From contig DFEQ01000045.1 in NCBI GenBank assembly GCA_002368735.1, forward strand, positions 1 through 18,887: a stretch of DNA of 18,887 nt, given 5' to 3'. Positions within the stretch are counted from its first letter, which is position 1; every line of letters starts with the position of its first letter. Both the position numbers and the translations under genes were made by a program. The notes under the pieces were generated by a model. The model had not been told where the DNA came from. It ran no database searches and was given only the letters and a program-made list of their open reading frames with translations. This DNA is from Christensenella sp. UBA3798 (GTDB taxonomy: Bacteria > Bacillota > Clostridia > Christensenellales > CAG-1252). This document shows positions 1 to 7,121 of the stretch, piece by piece.

Positions 1-1315
1 CCATGCAGAAGTCGATATCAAAGTCCGGGTTGGACACGCGCTCCACGTTCAAGAAGCGCTCGAAGATCAAGCTGTAACGCAGAGGGTCGACGTTGGTGAT
101 GCCTATCGCATAGGCGATAATACTGCCCACGCCGCTGCCACGTCCCGCGCCCACGGGGATGTCGTGACGGCGGGCGTAATCGATGAAGTCCCACACGATC
201 AGATAATACTCGGCGAAGCCCATCTTGATGATGACGGAAAGTTCGTATTCCATCCTCTCCTTGATCTCATCCGTGATGACGGGATAGCGCTTGACGATGC
301 CCTCGTAGGCAAGGCGCCTCAGATAGTCGCCCGGCGTCTCATTCGTAGGGGGTTTGTAGGGAGGGAAGAGAGGCATCTTGAACTTGATCTTGACGTTGCA
401 CTTCTCCGCGATCTCGAGGGTGGTATCCAGCGCTTCGGGAAGGTTGGGGAATAGTTCCTCCATCTCCTCACCGCTCTTGAAATAGTAGTAGGGACCGTTC
501 ATGCGCATGCGCATTTCGTCGTCGATGTAGTGGGCGGTGCCGATGCAGATCAATACGTCCTGCATCTCGGAGTCTTCCTTCTCCACGTAGTGCACGTCGT
601 TGGTGGCGACGAGCTTGATGCCGAGCTCGCGTCCGAGTTTGATGAGGTTCACGACCACCTTCTTTTCGTCGGGTATATCGTGGTTTTGTATCTCAAAATA
701 GAAGTCCTCGCCGAAGACGTCCTTGAACCACAGGGAAAGCTCACGCGCGCGGTCGTAATCGTCGGCGCGGATGGCGCGCGGAATGATGCCCGCGATACAG
801 GCGGAGAGGCAGATGAGCCCTTCGGAGTGCGCCTTCAGTGTATCGAAGTCGATCCTCGGATGGTTATAGAAGCCGTCCACCCAAGCGACGGTGTTGAGCT
901 TACAGAGGTTGTAGTAGCCGACGTCGTTCTTGGCAAGGAGGATCAGGTGATAGGTCTGACTGGTCCTCTCCTTGACGTGAAGGTCCTCGGTCATGTAGAA
1001 TTCGCAACCGATGATGGGCTTGATCTTGAGATCTTTAAAGCGCTCGAAGTCCTCATCCGTGGGGACTATGTCGTCGAAGGGGACCTCCTTCCCTGCCGCT
1101 TTGTATTCCTCTTGGAGTTTGAGTTTGACTTGGTTTTCAAAGTCCGACTGCGCCGCGCTGTAAAAGTCCACCGCGCCGTACATATTGCCGTGGTCGGTAA
1201 TGGCTATCGCGGGCATACCGAGGGAACGCGCTTTGTCAAAAAGACGGTTTATCCTCGCCGCGCCGTCCAAGAGGCTATATTCGCTATGTAGATGCAAATG
1301 TACGAATTTTCTCAT
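1..1315 (-). CDS. dnaE: DNA polymerase III alpha subunit, N-terminal part (cut by window edge)
   Basis: Replicative DNA polymerase catalytic subunit of the DnaE type, acting at the replication fork. The window holds the first 438 residues; the rest lies beyond base 1. I see the N-terminal PHP domain opening (HLHSEYSLLDG near residues 6-16, then AITDHGNMYG near 38-47) and the start of the polymerase core: the motif GPGRGSGVGS followed by a block ending IFERFLN, and NPDFDIDF just before the edge, which carries the catalytic aspartates of the C-family polymerases. The ATG at 1315 is chosen because GGAGG lies at 1321-1325, a normal distance. An ATG slightly upstream (1330-1332) is in another frame and stops at once. 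The gene begins 13 bases after the HPr-like gene and should be the last gene of the hprK-murB-whiA unit seen here. Identity is secure; this is DnaE rather than PolC because no exonuclease insert precedes or interrupts PHP. Confidence 0.97.
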   Translation of the reverse strand, partial: MRKFVHLHLHSEYSLLDGAARINRLFDKARSLGMPAIAITDHGNMYGAVDFYSAAQSDFENQVKLKLQEEYKAAGKEVPFDDIVPTDEDFERFKDLKIKPIIGCEFYMTEDLHVKERTSQTYHLILLAKNDVGYYNLCKLNTVAWVDGFYNHPRIDFDTLKAHSEGLICLSACIAGIIPRAIRADDYDRARELSLWFKDVFGEDFYFEIQNHDIPDEKKVVVNLIKLGRELGIKLVATNDVHYVEKEDSEMQDVLICIGTAHYIDDEMRMRMNGPYYYFKSGEEMEELFPNLPEALDTTLEIAEKCNVKIKFKMPLFPPYKPPTNETPGDYLRRLAYEGIVKRYPVITDEIKERMEYELSVIIKMGFAEYYLIVWDFIDYARRHDIPVGAGRGSGVGSIIAYAIGITNVDPLRYSLIFERFLNVERVSNPDFDIDFCM

Positions 1316-1328
1316 TGGTTCCTCCGCT

Positions 1329-1565
1329 TCATAGTACCTTTTTCACTAATTCCATCGCGCGGGCGGCGTCCGCGCCTTCCGCCACAACGACAAGTTCCGC
1401 GCCCTTCTTGAAGGAGAGGGCGACCACGCCCATCAAGCTCTTTGCATTCGCCACCTTGTCACGGTAGAGGATGCGCACCTCGGCGTGGCACTTTGCGGCG
1501 CTCTCCGCAATGGTCTTTGCCGCGGCGAGCGTCAGATCACACTTTGCTGTGACTTTTTGTTTCAT
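1329..1565 (-). CDS. HPr-family protein lacking the PTS histidine (Crh-like)
   Basis: A 78-residue HPr-fold protein. The regulatory serine region is well kept (KSLMGVVAL, residues 42-50, Ser43 equivalent to HPr Ser46), followed by KKGAELVVVAEGADA, typical of HPr. The active-site loop is not kept: where HPr reads GIHARPA, this protein reads DLTLAAA (residues 10-16), so His15 is replaced by Thr12 and Arg17 is also gone. It therefore should not carry phosphate between PTS enzymes but could still be phosphorylated on Ser43 by the HPr kinase encoded three genes upstream. That is the logic of Bacillus Crh, whose gene also sits just after whiA. The start overlaps the whiA stop by four bases, so translation is probably coupled. 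It could instead be a decayed HPr without function. Family assignment is firm; the Crh-like role is inference. Confidence 0.88.
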   Translation of the reverse strand: MKQKVTAKCDLTLAAAKTIAESAAKCHAEVRILYRDKVANAKSLMGVVALSFKKGAELVVVAEGADAARAMELVKKVL

Positions 1566-2506
1566 GGCTTGTCCTCCCTGATGCTCTTTGCCATCTCGCG
1601 CATTTTTTGCAAGCGGTGATAGAGTCCGCTCTTGGTGATCTTTCCCGGCAGAATGGCGGCAAGCTGCTCGATGGAAGCGTCGGGATTGTTGATCCTCGCT
1701 TCCGCCACTTCCGCGATCTCCTTGGGTACGCCGATAAAGCCGCCCGTCCCTTGCTTGACCGTTATGGCGTCGTTGTACTGCGAGACCGACGCCGTGACCG
1801 ACTTTTCGGTATTGGCTAAACGCAAGTTGCCCGCCCGCGCCGAATTGCCGTCCACGATCTTTTGCAGCATCGTATCGTTCAAAGCAAGGGCGCTCTTACT
1901 GGCACCCATCAAAGCGCAAAAGTCGGCGAGCGTCTGCATCTTGCGGGTGGAAAGCGCAAACTTCTCGCCCTTTTCCGCAAGGGTCAAGCTGACGCCGCTC
2001 TCTTCCAAAAGGGCGTGGAACGCCTCGGCGTCCTCTTTGAGTTCAAAGGTGAGCTCGAGGCGTAGTCCCTCCGCCGCGCGGGTCAAACTGCCCACCGAAA
2101 GGAACACGCCGCGCACGTAGGCGGCAATATCCCCTTCCGAAACCCACTTCGCGGATACGCCGAGATCGAGGGAGGTTATCAGGTCGCCCGTCACCTTTAT
2201 CTTGCCGATGTCGGTTAAAAGGCGCAAGGCGTACTTGCCTCGTATCTCCACGGTGTAGACGCGACTGCGGCGCTTATCGTCGGGGTCGCGGATGCCCACC
2301 TCCGCGTGATAGGAGTATCTTTCACGCATATAGGTGGCGAATTCCCACGCGAGGAGATAGTCGTGCGAAGAATAAAAGAGGTAGTAGCCCTTCTCCTCCT
2401 TGCCAAGCGTACCGCCAAAGGTCAGGACGGCGGAGATATAAGCCTCCTTTCCCCCCTCGGCGAAGAGCGCGTGCACTTCTTCTTTCAATTGCTTCTCGGT
2501 GAGCAT
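1562..2506 (-). CDS. whiA: WhiA, conserved DNA-binding regulator
   Basis: WhiA is a homing-endonuclease-derived protein of Gram-positive bacteria. It acts in sporulation gene control in Streptomyces and influences division and chromosome segregation in Bacillus. At 314 residues it has the usual length. The N-terminal part (about 1-230) fits the LAGLIDADG-like domain, including AYVRGVFLSVGSLT near 129-142 and the NLRLANTEKSV block near 227-237. The C-terminal helix-turn-helix is clear: IEQLAAILPGKITKSGLYHR near 279-298. Its first 22 bases overlap the end of murB, with a GGTGGAAAGG purine run just before the ATG as ribosome binding site. The downstream end overlaps the HPr-like gene. In many Bacillota rapZ and yvcK stand between murB and whiA; here they are missing. 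Confidence 0.95.
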   Translation of the reverse strand: MLTEKQLKEEVHALFAEGGKEAYISAVLTFGGTLGKEEKGYYLFYSSHDYLLAWEFATYMRERYSYHAEVGIRDPDDKRRSRVYTVEIRGKYALRLLTDIGKIKVTGDLITSLDLGVSAKWVSEGDIAAYVRGVFLSVGSLTRAAEGLRLELTFELKEDAEAFHALLEESGVSLTLAEKGEKFALSTRKMQTLADFCALMGASKSALALNDTMLQKIVDGNSARAGNLRLANTEKSVTASVSQYNDAITVKQGTGGFIGVPKEIAEVAEARINNPDASIEQLAAILPGKITKSGLYHRLQKMREMAKSIREDKP

Positions 2507-3387
2507 ATCCTTTCCACCTCGTATTCGAGCGTGACGCCCGACTGCTTCTTTACGCTTTCTCGTACGCGCTCCGCTACGGCATAGTAGTCCGCCGTCGTAG
2601 CGCCCCTTGTATTGACGATAAAATTACAATGCACGCGCGACAGCTCGGCGCCGCCTACGCGATAGCCCTTGAGCCCCGTGCGTTCGATATATAGCGCGGC
2701 GGGAGTATCCCCCACGCGGCGAAACACGCTCCCCGCCGACCTCTCGTGAGGTTGAGTCGCCTTTCGCCTTGCCGCCATCTCGCGCGTTCTCCTATGGATA
2801 GCGCCCCTATCCGCCCCTTTCAGGCGAAGCAGGCAAGAAAGGACGATGCTGCCCTGCGGAATAGCGGCGCGATGGTAACTCATCGCCAGTTCACGCGTGG
2901 TCAACGTATCGATCTCGCCCCGCTCGCTAAGCAAAACGACTGCGACGAGAGCATCCGAAATACTTCGCCCGAAAGCGCCCGCATTCGTACATACCGCGCC
3001 GCCAACCGTGCCGGGGATGCCCGACATAAATTCGAGCCCCGCAAGCGACTTGTCCGCCGCCTTATGTGCCAAAACGGGCATTTTCACCCCTGCGTCCGCC
3101 GTCACGAGGTCGCCCGCAAAAGCGACGCTCGACAGCGAAGATAGGGTGATCAAAGCGCCGTCGTACCCTTCGTCCGATAAAAGGATATCGCTCCCGCCCC
3201 CTATCACGCGGTAGGGGACGCCCGCCGAACGCAGTTCACGGGTGGTGAGCATCAGCCCCGCTACATCCGAAGGGGCAAGGAGCCACTCGACCGTCCCGCC
3301 GCTTCCGAAGGTGGTGAGCTCGGAGCCGCTGACCCCATGGCGCACAGTGACGCCCGCACTTAGAATATTATCCGTCCATTCGCCCAT
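2485..3387 (-). CDS. murB: UDP-N-acetylenolpyruvoylglucosamine reductase
   Basis: Cytoplasmic FAD enzyme that reduces UDP-GlcNAc-enolpyruvate with NADPH to UDP-N-acetylmuramate, the second step of peptidoglycan precursor synthesis. The 300-residue length fits a type II MurB. Visible motifs are the FAD-binding GGGSDILL (63-70), GIPGTVGGAV (123-132), YHRAAI (171-176), RRKATQPHERSAGSVFRR with the proton-donor serine at about 220, GLKGYRVGGAE (238-248), and the C-terminal LEYEVERI with the catalytic glutamate at about 290. The start codon at 3387 is preceded by an AAAAAAGG purine run that lies inside a small inverted repeat. The gene is 42 bases after hprK and its end overlaps whiA, so it belongs to the same unit. 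Confidence 0.97.
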   Translation of the reverse strand: MGEWTDNILSAGVTVRHGVSGSELTTFGSGGTVEWLLAPSDVAGLMLTTRELRSAGVPYRVIGGGSDILLSDEGYDGALITLSSLSSVAFAGDLVTADAGVKMPVLAHKAADKSLAGLEFMSGIPGTVGGAVCTNAGAFGRSISDALVAVVLLSERGEIDTLTTRELAMSYHRAAIPQGSIVLSCLLRLKGADRGAIHRRTREMAARRKATQPHERSAGSVFRRVGDTPAALYIERTGLKGYRVGGAELSRVHCNFIVNTRGATTADYYAVAERVRESVKKQSGVTLEYEVERICSPRSN

Positions 3388-3390
3388 ACG

Positions 3391-3412
3391 ATACCGCCTT
3401 TTTTAACGGTAT
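3391..3412. promoter_or_regulatory. Inverted repeat enclosing the murB ribosome binding site
   Basis: Arms ATACCG (3391-3396) and CGGTAT (3407-3412) are exactly complementary and enclose a 10-base loop. On the murB sense strand the loop holds the AAAAAAGG that should be the Shine-Dalgarno sequence. A TATACT hexamer (minus strand, 3413-3418) lies next to it and could be an internal -10 box, but no good -35 partner is seen. The structure could be an operator, a hairpin that modulates murB translation, or chance. Confidence 0.35.
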
Positions 3413-3429
3413 AGTATATGGCAAAAGAG

Positions 3430-4377
3430 TTATTTATTTGCCTTTAAACGCTGTTCCAGTTCGTCGGGAGCGCTGTAACCCATCTGCTTCAAACGAAGCG
3501 ACGCGACCGCCGCCTCGATGACCACGCAGAGGTTCCTGCCCGCCTTGACGGGGATCTTGAGCTTGGGGAGCGATACGCCGAGGATCTCCTCGGTCATGAC
3601 TTCCGACCCGATGCGCTCGTAGGTCTTGCCCTCCTCCCAATTGACAAGCTCAAAGACGGCGTCCACCGACTTACCCACGCGGACGGCGACCGAGCCGAAC
3701 ATCCTTTCCACGTTGATGATGCCCACGCCGCGTATCTCGAGCATATGGCGTATCATATCGGGCGCGCGACCCACGAGGAGGGCGCCCTTCTTCTTGATGA
3801 TAACGCTGTCGTCGGCGACCAGCCTGTGCCCGCGATGGACGAGTTCCAAAGCGACCTCACTCTTGCCGATGCCGCTCACGCCCGTTAGGAGCACGCCCAT
3901 GCCCGCTACGTCCACGAGAACGGCGTGCATGGTGACCTCCTCCGCGAGAGCGTCGATGATAAAGCCCGCGATGGCGGTAGCCACCTTGCCCGTGATCTCA
4001 CGGGTGGTGAAGAGGGGGACAGAGTACTTCTCCGCCGCAGCGACAAACTCGGGCGTGGGCTGAATGCCGCGCGCGATGACCATACAAGGGACGCCGAGGG
4101 AGCACATTTTTTCAAGCCTCTCGGCAAGTACCGCCTTGTCGAGGCTCATGGCGTAGCTCATCTCCGCGCTGCCGAAAAGAATGACGCGAGAGGCGGCAAA
4201 GAACTTTTCGTACCCCGCGAGGAAGAGCCCGGGGCGACACACCACCGAGGTGGTAAAGTGCAGTTCCGCTCCTTCCTTCATCACCACGGGGGTGAGAGAA
4301 AGAGTCTCGGCAAAGTCCGCCGCTTTGATCGCGTGGCTTGCCTGCTCTTCCTTCTTTTTGTTATACCTTCCCAGCAT
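3430..4377 (-). CDS. hprK: HPr kinase/phosphorylase
   Basis: Bifunctional sensor enzyme of carbon catabolite control in Bacillota. It phosphorylates the regulatory serine of HPr or Crh with ATP or pyrophosphate and reverses this with phosphate. All signatures are present: P-loop GVSGIGKS (166-173), RGHRLVADD (182-190), LEIRGVGIINV (213-223), and the C-terminal LGVSLPKLKIPVKAGRNL (266-283) with the glutamate-rich motif after it. An N-terminal domain (about 25-145) precedes the kinase domain. The protein starts with a lysine-rich stretch (NKKKEEQ), a slightly longer N-terminus than usual. The start at 4377 has AAGGAG a few bases upstream and follows the HAD gene by 13 bases. Its likely local substrate is the HPr-like protein three genes downstream; no PTS enzyme is in the window. 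Confidence 0.97.
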   Translation of the reverse strand: MLGRYNKKKEEQASHAIKAADFAETLSLTPVVMKEGAELHFTTSVVCRPGLFLAGYEKFFAASRVILFGSAEMSYAMSLDKAVLAERLEKMCSLGVPCMVIARGIQPTPEFVAAAEKYSVPLFTTREITGKVATAIAGFIIDALAEEVTMHAVLVDVAGMGVLLTGVSGIGKSEVALELVHRGHRLVADDSVIIKKKGALLVGRAPDMIRHMLEIRGVGIINVERMFGSVAVRVGKSVDAVFELVNWEEGKTYERIGSEVMTEEILGVSLPKLKIPVKAGRNLCVVIEAAVASLRLKQMGYSAPDELEQRLKANK

Positions 4378-4390
4378 ACTCGCTCCTTTT

Positions 4391-5200
4391 TTATATTCCG
4401 TCCGCTAAGACGCGCTCTATCAACACGGCTACACCGTCGTCGAAAACGGATGGTAGCACAAGATCCGCCCTCTCTTTCAGTTCGGGGATGGCGTTGTCCA
4501 CCGCGCAGCCGAGCCCCGCTCGTAACACCATGGACAGATCGTTGAGATGATCCCCCACGGCGACAGTCTCCGAGATGGGGATAGAGAGATAATTCGCAAG
4601 ATATTCGAGCGCGTTACCTTTGCCGGCTTCGTGCGAGGTGACTTCCAGGAAAATGGGGGCGCTTTTGGTGACTTCGGCATCCTTGCCGATGAGGGCGCGA
4701 AGCTCCTCCACCTTGGCGTCGATGGTATCCTCGCTCACGATGCCGATGACCTTATTCACCACCGGCATCTCTCGAATATATTCGGAGATGGGCAGTCCCT
4801 CGACGGCGGGCTTTAACCCACAGTATTCCCCGTACATCTTGGAAAGGGGATTTTCCTGCGCTACGTGGAAATGGGCGTCGTCATACGCATGGCACACGTC
4901 GCCATTCCTCTCGAAAAAGCGCGCCGCCGCGACAGCGGTATCTTTGTCAAGCGCATACTTCTTGATGACCTCGCCCGAAGAGGCGTGATAGATGGCGCTG
5001 CCCTGACAAGCGATGACCTCGTCATCCGCGCCTACCTTGTCGATAAAGGGACGGATCGCAGGGAAAATGCGCCCTGTTGCAATAACAAATTTCCCGCCCG
5101 CCGCACGATACTCCGCTATCGCCTTCAAAGCGCGCGAACTGAGAGCCACCTCGTCGTATAGGGTATTGTCAAAATCACTTGCGATCAGTCTGTACTTCAT
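4391..5200 (-). CDS. Cof-type HAD-superfamily hydrolase
   Basis: A 269-residue haloacid dehalogenase phosphatase of the Cof/YidA type (C2 cap), which in this family removes phosphate from sugar phosphates or cofactors such as FMN or PLP; the substrate here cannot be told. Motif I is DFDNTL (nucleophile Asp9, Asp11), motif II ATGR (41-44), motif III the lysine in HEAGKGNAL (Lys194), motif IV GDHLND (216-221). The cap lies between about 85 and 185. An upstream in-frame GTG at 5212 exists, but the ATG at 5200 is preferred because GAGG lies six bases before it. It is the first gene after the promoter at 5231-5259 and is followed closely by hprK, so it probably leads the hprK-murB-whiA-dnaE unit. 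Confidence 0.93.
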   Translation of the reverse strand: MKYRLIASDFDNTLYDEVALSSRALKAIAEYRAAGGKFVIATGRIFPAIRPFIDKVGADDEVIACQGSAIYHASSGEVIKKYALDKDTAVAAARFFERNGDVCHAYDDAHFHVAQENPLSKMYGEYCGLKPAVEGLPISEYIREMPVVNKVIGIVSEDTIDAKVEELRALIGKDAEVTKSAPIFLEVTSHEAGKGNALEYLANYLSIPISETVAVGDHLNDLSMVLRAGLGCAVDNAIPELKERADLVLPSVFDDGVAVLIERVLADGI

Positions 5201-5230
5201 AGTATTCCTCACGTAACTCGTCTAAAACAT

Positions 5231-5259
5231 ATTGTATCTTATTTCTAAGATACTTTCAA
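5231..5259 (-). promoter_or_regulatory. Sigma-A-type promoter of the HAD-hprK-murB-whiA-dnaE unit
   Basis: On the minus strand TTGAAA (5254-5259) and TACAAT (5231-5236) are separated by exactly 17 bases, close to the consensus -35 and -10 boxes. The expected transcript start near 5224 gives a leader of about 24 bases to the HAD start codon, with GAGG at 5207-5210. No other good promoter lies between uvrC and the HAD gene. Confidence 0.8.
5234..5253. promoter_or_regulatory. Palindromic operator candidate within the promoter spacer
   Basis: A perfect 8+8 inverted repeat with a four-base centre, GTATCTTAgaaaTAAGATAC as read on the minus strand, fills most of the spacer and runs into the first three bases of the -10 box. 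A protein bound here would block RNA polymerase. It also lies 30 to 50 bases after the uvrC stop, so it could be a weak AT-rich hairpin at that gene's end, but no T-run follows it. Confidence 0.65.
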
Positions 5260-5284
5260 GATAAAAGAAGTACAAAACAAAAAA

Positions 5285-7114
5285 TCATTTTTTCGCCTTA
5301 CGCTCGCGGAAAAACGCCGCGATACTCTCGGCGAGGGGGCGGGGAATGCCTTTGACGGCGGCGATATCGTCGACCGAGGCGTCCGCGATGGCTTCCAAAG
5401 AGCCGAAAGCCTTGTGCAGGAGGGTGACCCGCTTCTCCCCCATGCCTTCGATGTCGAGGAGAAGGCTTTTGACGCTGCGCTTGGCGCGGAGTTTACGGTG
5501 AAAGGTGATGGCGAAGCGGTGCGCTTCGTCGCGGATGCGCATCAGCAGGCGGAGGGCAAAGGAGGACTTGGGAAGGACGATCTCCTCCCCGGACGGGAGC
5601 ACGATGATCTCCTCGCGTTCGGCAAGTCCTATCATCGGGATGGACTCGCCCGCTTCCGTCATCGCTTCCATAGCGTATTTGACCTGTCCGATCCCGCCGT
5701 CGATGACGAGGAGGTCGGGGCGCGACCCGAAGGATGCGTCCGTCCCCTCCGCCAAGCGGGCAAAGCGGCGGGACAAGGTCTCCTTCATGCAGGCAAAGTC
5801 GTTATTCCCCTCCACCGTTTTGATGCGGAAGGTGCGATACATCTTGGCGTCCTTTTCCCCACCCGTAAAGACCACCATCGAGCTGACCTTATCGGTGCCG
5901 CTGATGTGGCTGATATCGTAGCATTCTATGCGCTCCAAGGGACTATCTAGGGAGAGGATCTCGGCAAGCTGACGGCAGGCGCCCGTCGTCAAACGCTCCT
6001 TCCTGGAGAGTTCGGCGGTGGAGCGCGACAGGTATTCCACGGCGTTATTCATCGCGATATCGGCGAGCTGTTTCCTGACGCCCGCCTTGGGGGTGGAGAC
6101 CAATACCTTCTCCCCTTTCTTATCCGACAAAAGGCGAGAAAGAGCCTCTGCGTCGGGGAGTTCCACCGCGCTCACCACCTCCTCCGCCACGACGCCCGCG
6201 TCATAATAGCGGTTGATGAAACTGGAGAGAGTGTCGGCAAGGTCCAGCCCTGCGTCGCGAATGGCGAACTTCTCCGCCCCGACCATCTTGCCGCCGCGCA
6301 CGATGACGGTGGCGACCGCCATGCCGTCCCCGCCCGACGCCACCCCGAAGACGTCGATGTTGTAGTCCTTGGGAAGAGCGGCGATCTGACGACGGATCAT
6401 CTTGTCAAGCGACGCGAGAGCATCACGATAGCGCATCGCCTGCTCATACTGCATCGCCTCGGAGGCTTCTCTCATCTTGCGCTCCAAGTTTTCGCGGATC
6501 GTCTTGTCGTTGCCCTTCAAGAAGGAGATGACCTCGCGGATGACGGCGTGATATTCCTCGCGCGTGACCCCTCCGCCGCATGGCGCTAAGCAGCGTCCGA
6601 TGTGAGCGTTTAGACAAGGGCGATGGCTCTTTGGTATCTTATTCATATTCAAGCGGCAGTCGCGGATCGGGAAGGCGGAATGGATGAGCCTGAGCATCTC
6701 CGCCGCCGAGATACCCACCATATAGGGGCCGAAATAGCGGGCGTTGTCATGCTTCAATCGGCGGATGATCTCCACCCGCGGATAGTCCTCTTGCGTGTCG
6801 ATACGCAGGAATGGATAGAGCTTATCATCCTTCAAAAGGATATTATAAAAGGGCTTGTGCAGCTTGATGAGGGTATTTTCCAGGACGAGAGCCTCTTCCT
6901 CGGTGCGGGTGATGATGTAGTCAAAGTCGGCGACCTTCGCGACCATCGCAAGCACCTTCTCCGCCTTGGGAGAGGCGTTAAAATAGGAGCGGACGCGGTT
7001 TTTGAGGTTCTTCGCCTTGCCGACGTAGATAATAGCGCCGCCTTCGTCCTTCATCTGATACACCCCGCTGTCGGTGGGGAGCTCCTTGAGTTTGGTCCGA
7101 ATGATGTCGTTCAT
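5285..7114 (-). CDS. uvrC: Excinuclease ABC subunit C
   Basis: Nuclease subunit of nucleotide excision repair, which makes both cuts around a lesion after UvrA and UvrB load. The 609 residues match the family's usual length. Domains in order: GIY-YIG nuclease (GVY at 17-19, YVG at 30-32), four cysteines near 153-179 that fit the iron-sulphur site of many UvrC proteins, the UVR UvrB-binding helix pair (about 205-240), the RNase H-like nuclease domain (YDISHISG 399-406, VIDGGIGQ 470-477, RDEAHRF 528-534), and tandem helix-hairpin-helix motifs (about 552-602). The start lies 7 bases after the Fic gene with AGAGGT upstream, so the two are probably co-transcribed. uvrC next to hprK-murB-whiA is a common Bacillota arrangement. 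Confidence 0.97.
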   Translation of the reverse strand: MNDIIRTKLKELPTDSGVYQMKDEGGAIIYVGKAKNLKNRVRSYFNASPKAEKVLAMVAKVADFDYIITRTEEEALVLENTLIKLHKPFYNILLKDDKLYPFLRIDTQEDYPRVEIIRRLKHDNARYFGPYMVGISAAEMLRLIHSAFPIRDCRLNMNKIPKSHRPCLNAHIGRCLAPCGGGVTREEYHAVIREVISFLKGNDKTIRENLERKMREASEAMQYEQAMRYRDALASLDKMIRRQIAALPKDYNIDVFGVASGGDGMAVATVIVRGGKMVGAEKFAIRDAGLDLADTLSSFINRYYDAGVVAEEVVSAVELPDAEALSRLLSDKKGEKVLVSTPKAGVRKQLADIAMNNAVEYLSRSTAELSRKERLTTGACRQLAEILSLDSPLERIECYDISHISGTDKVSSMVVFTGGEKDAKMYRTFRIKTVEGNNDFACMKETLSRRFARLAEGTDASFGSRPDLLVIDGGIGQVKYAMEAMTEAGESIPMIGLAEREEIIVLPSGEEIVLPKSSFALRLLMRIRDEAHRFAITFHRKLRAKRSVKSLLLDIEGMGEKRVTLLHKAFGSLEAIADASVDDIAAVKGIPRPLAESIAAFFRERKAKK

Positions 7115-7121
7115 ATCCCGA

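Noticed and set aside
530..1291. A 253-residue open frame on the plus strand
   Set aside because: Opposite dnaE, whose minus-strand frame carries the PHP and polymerase motifs.
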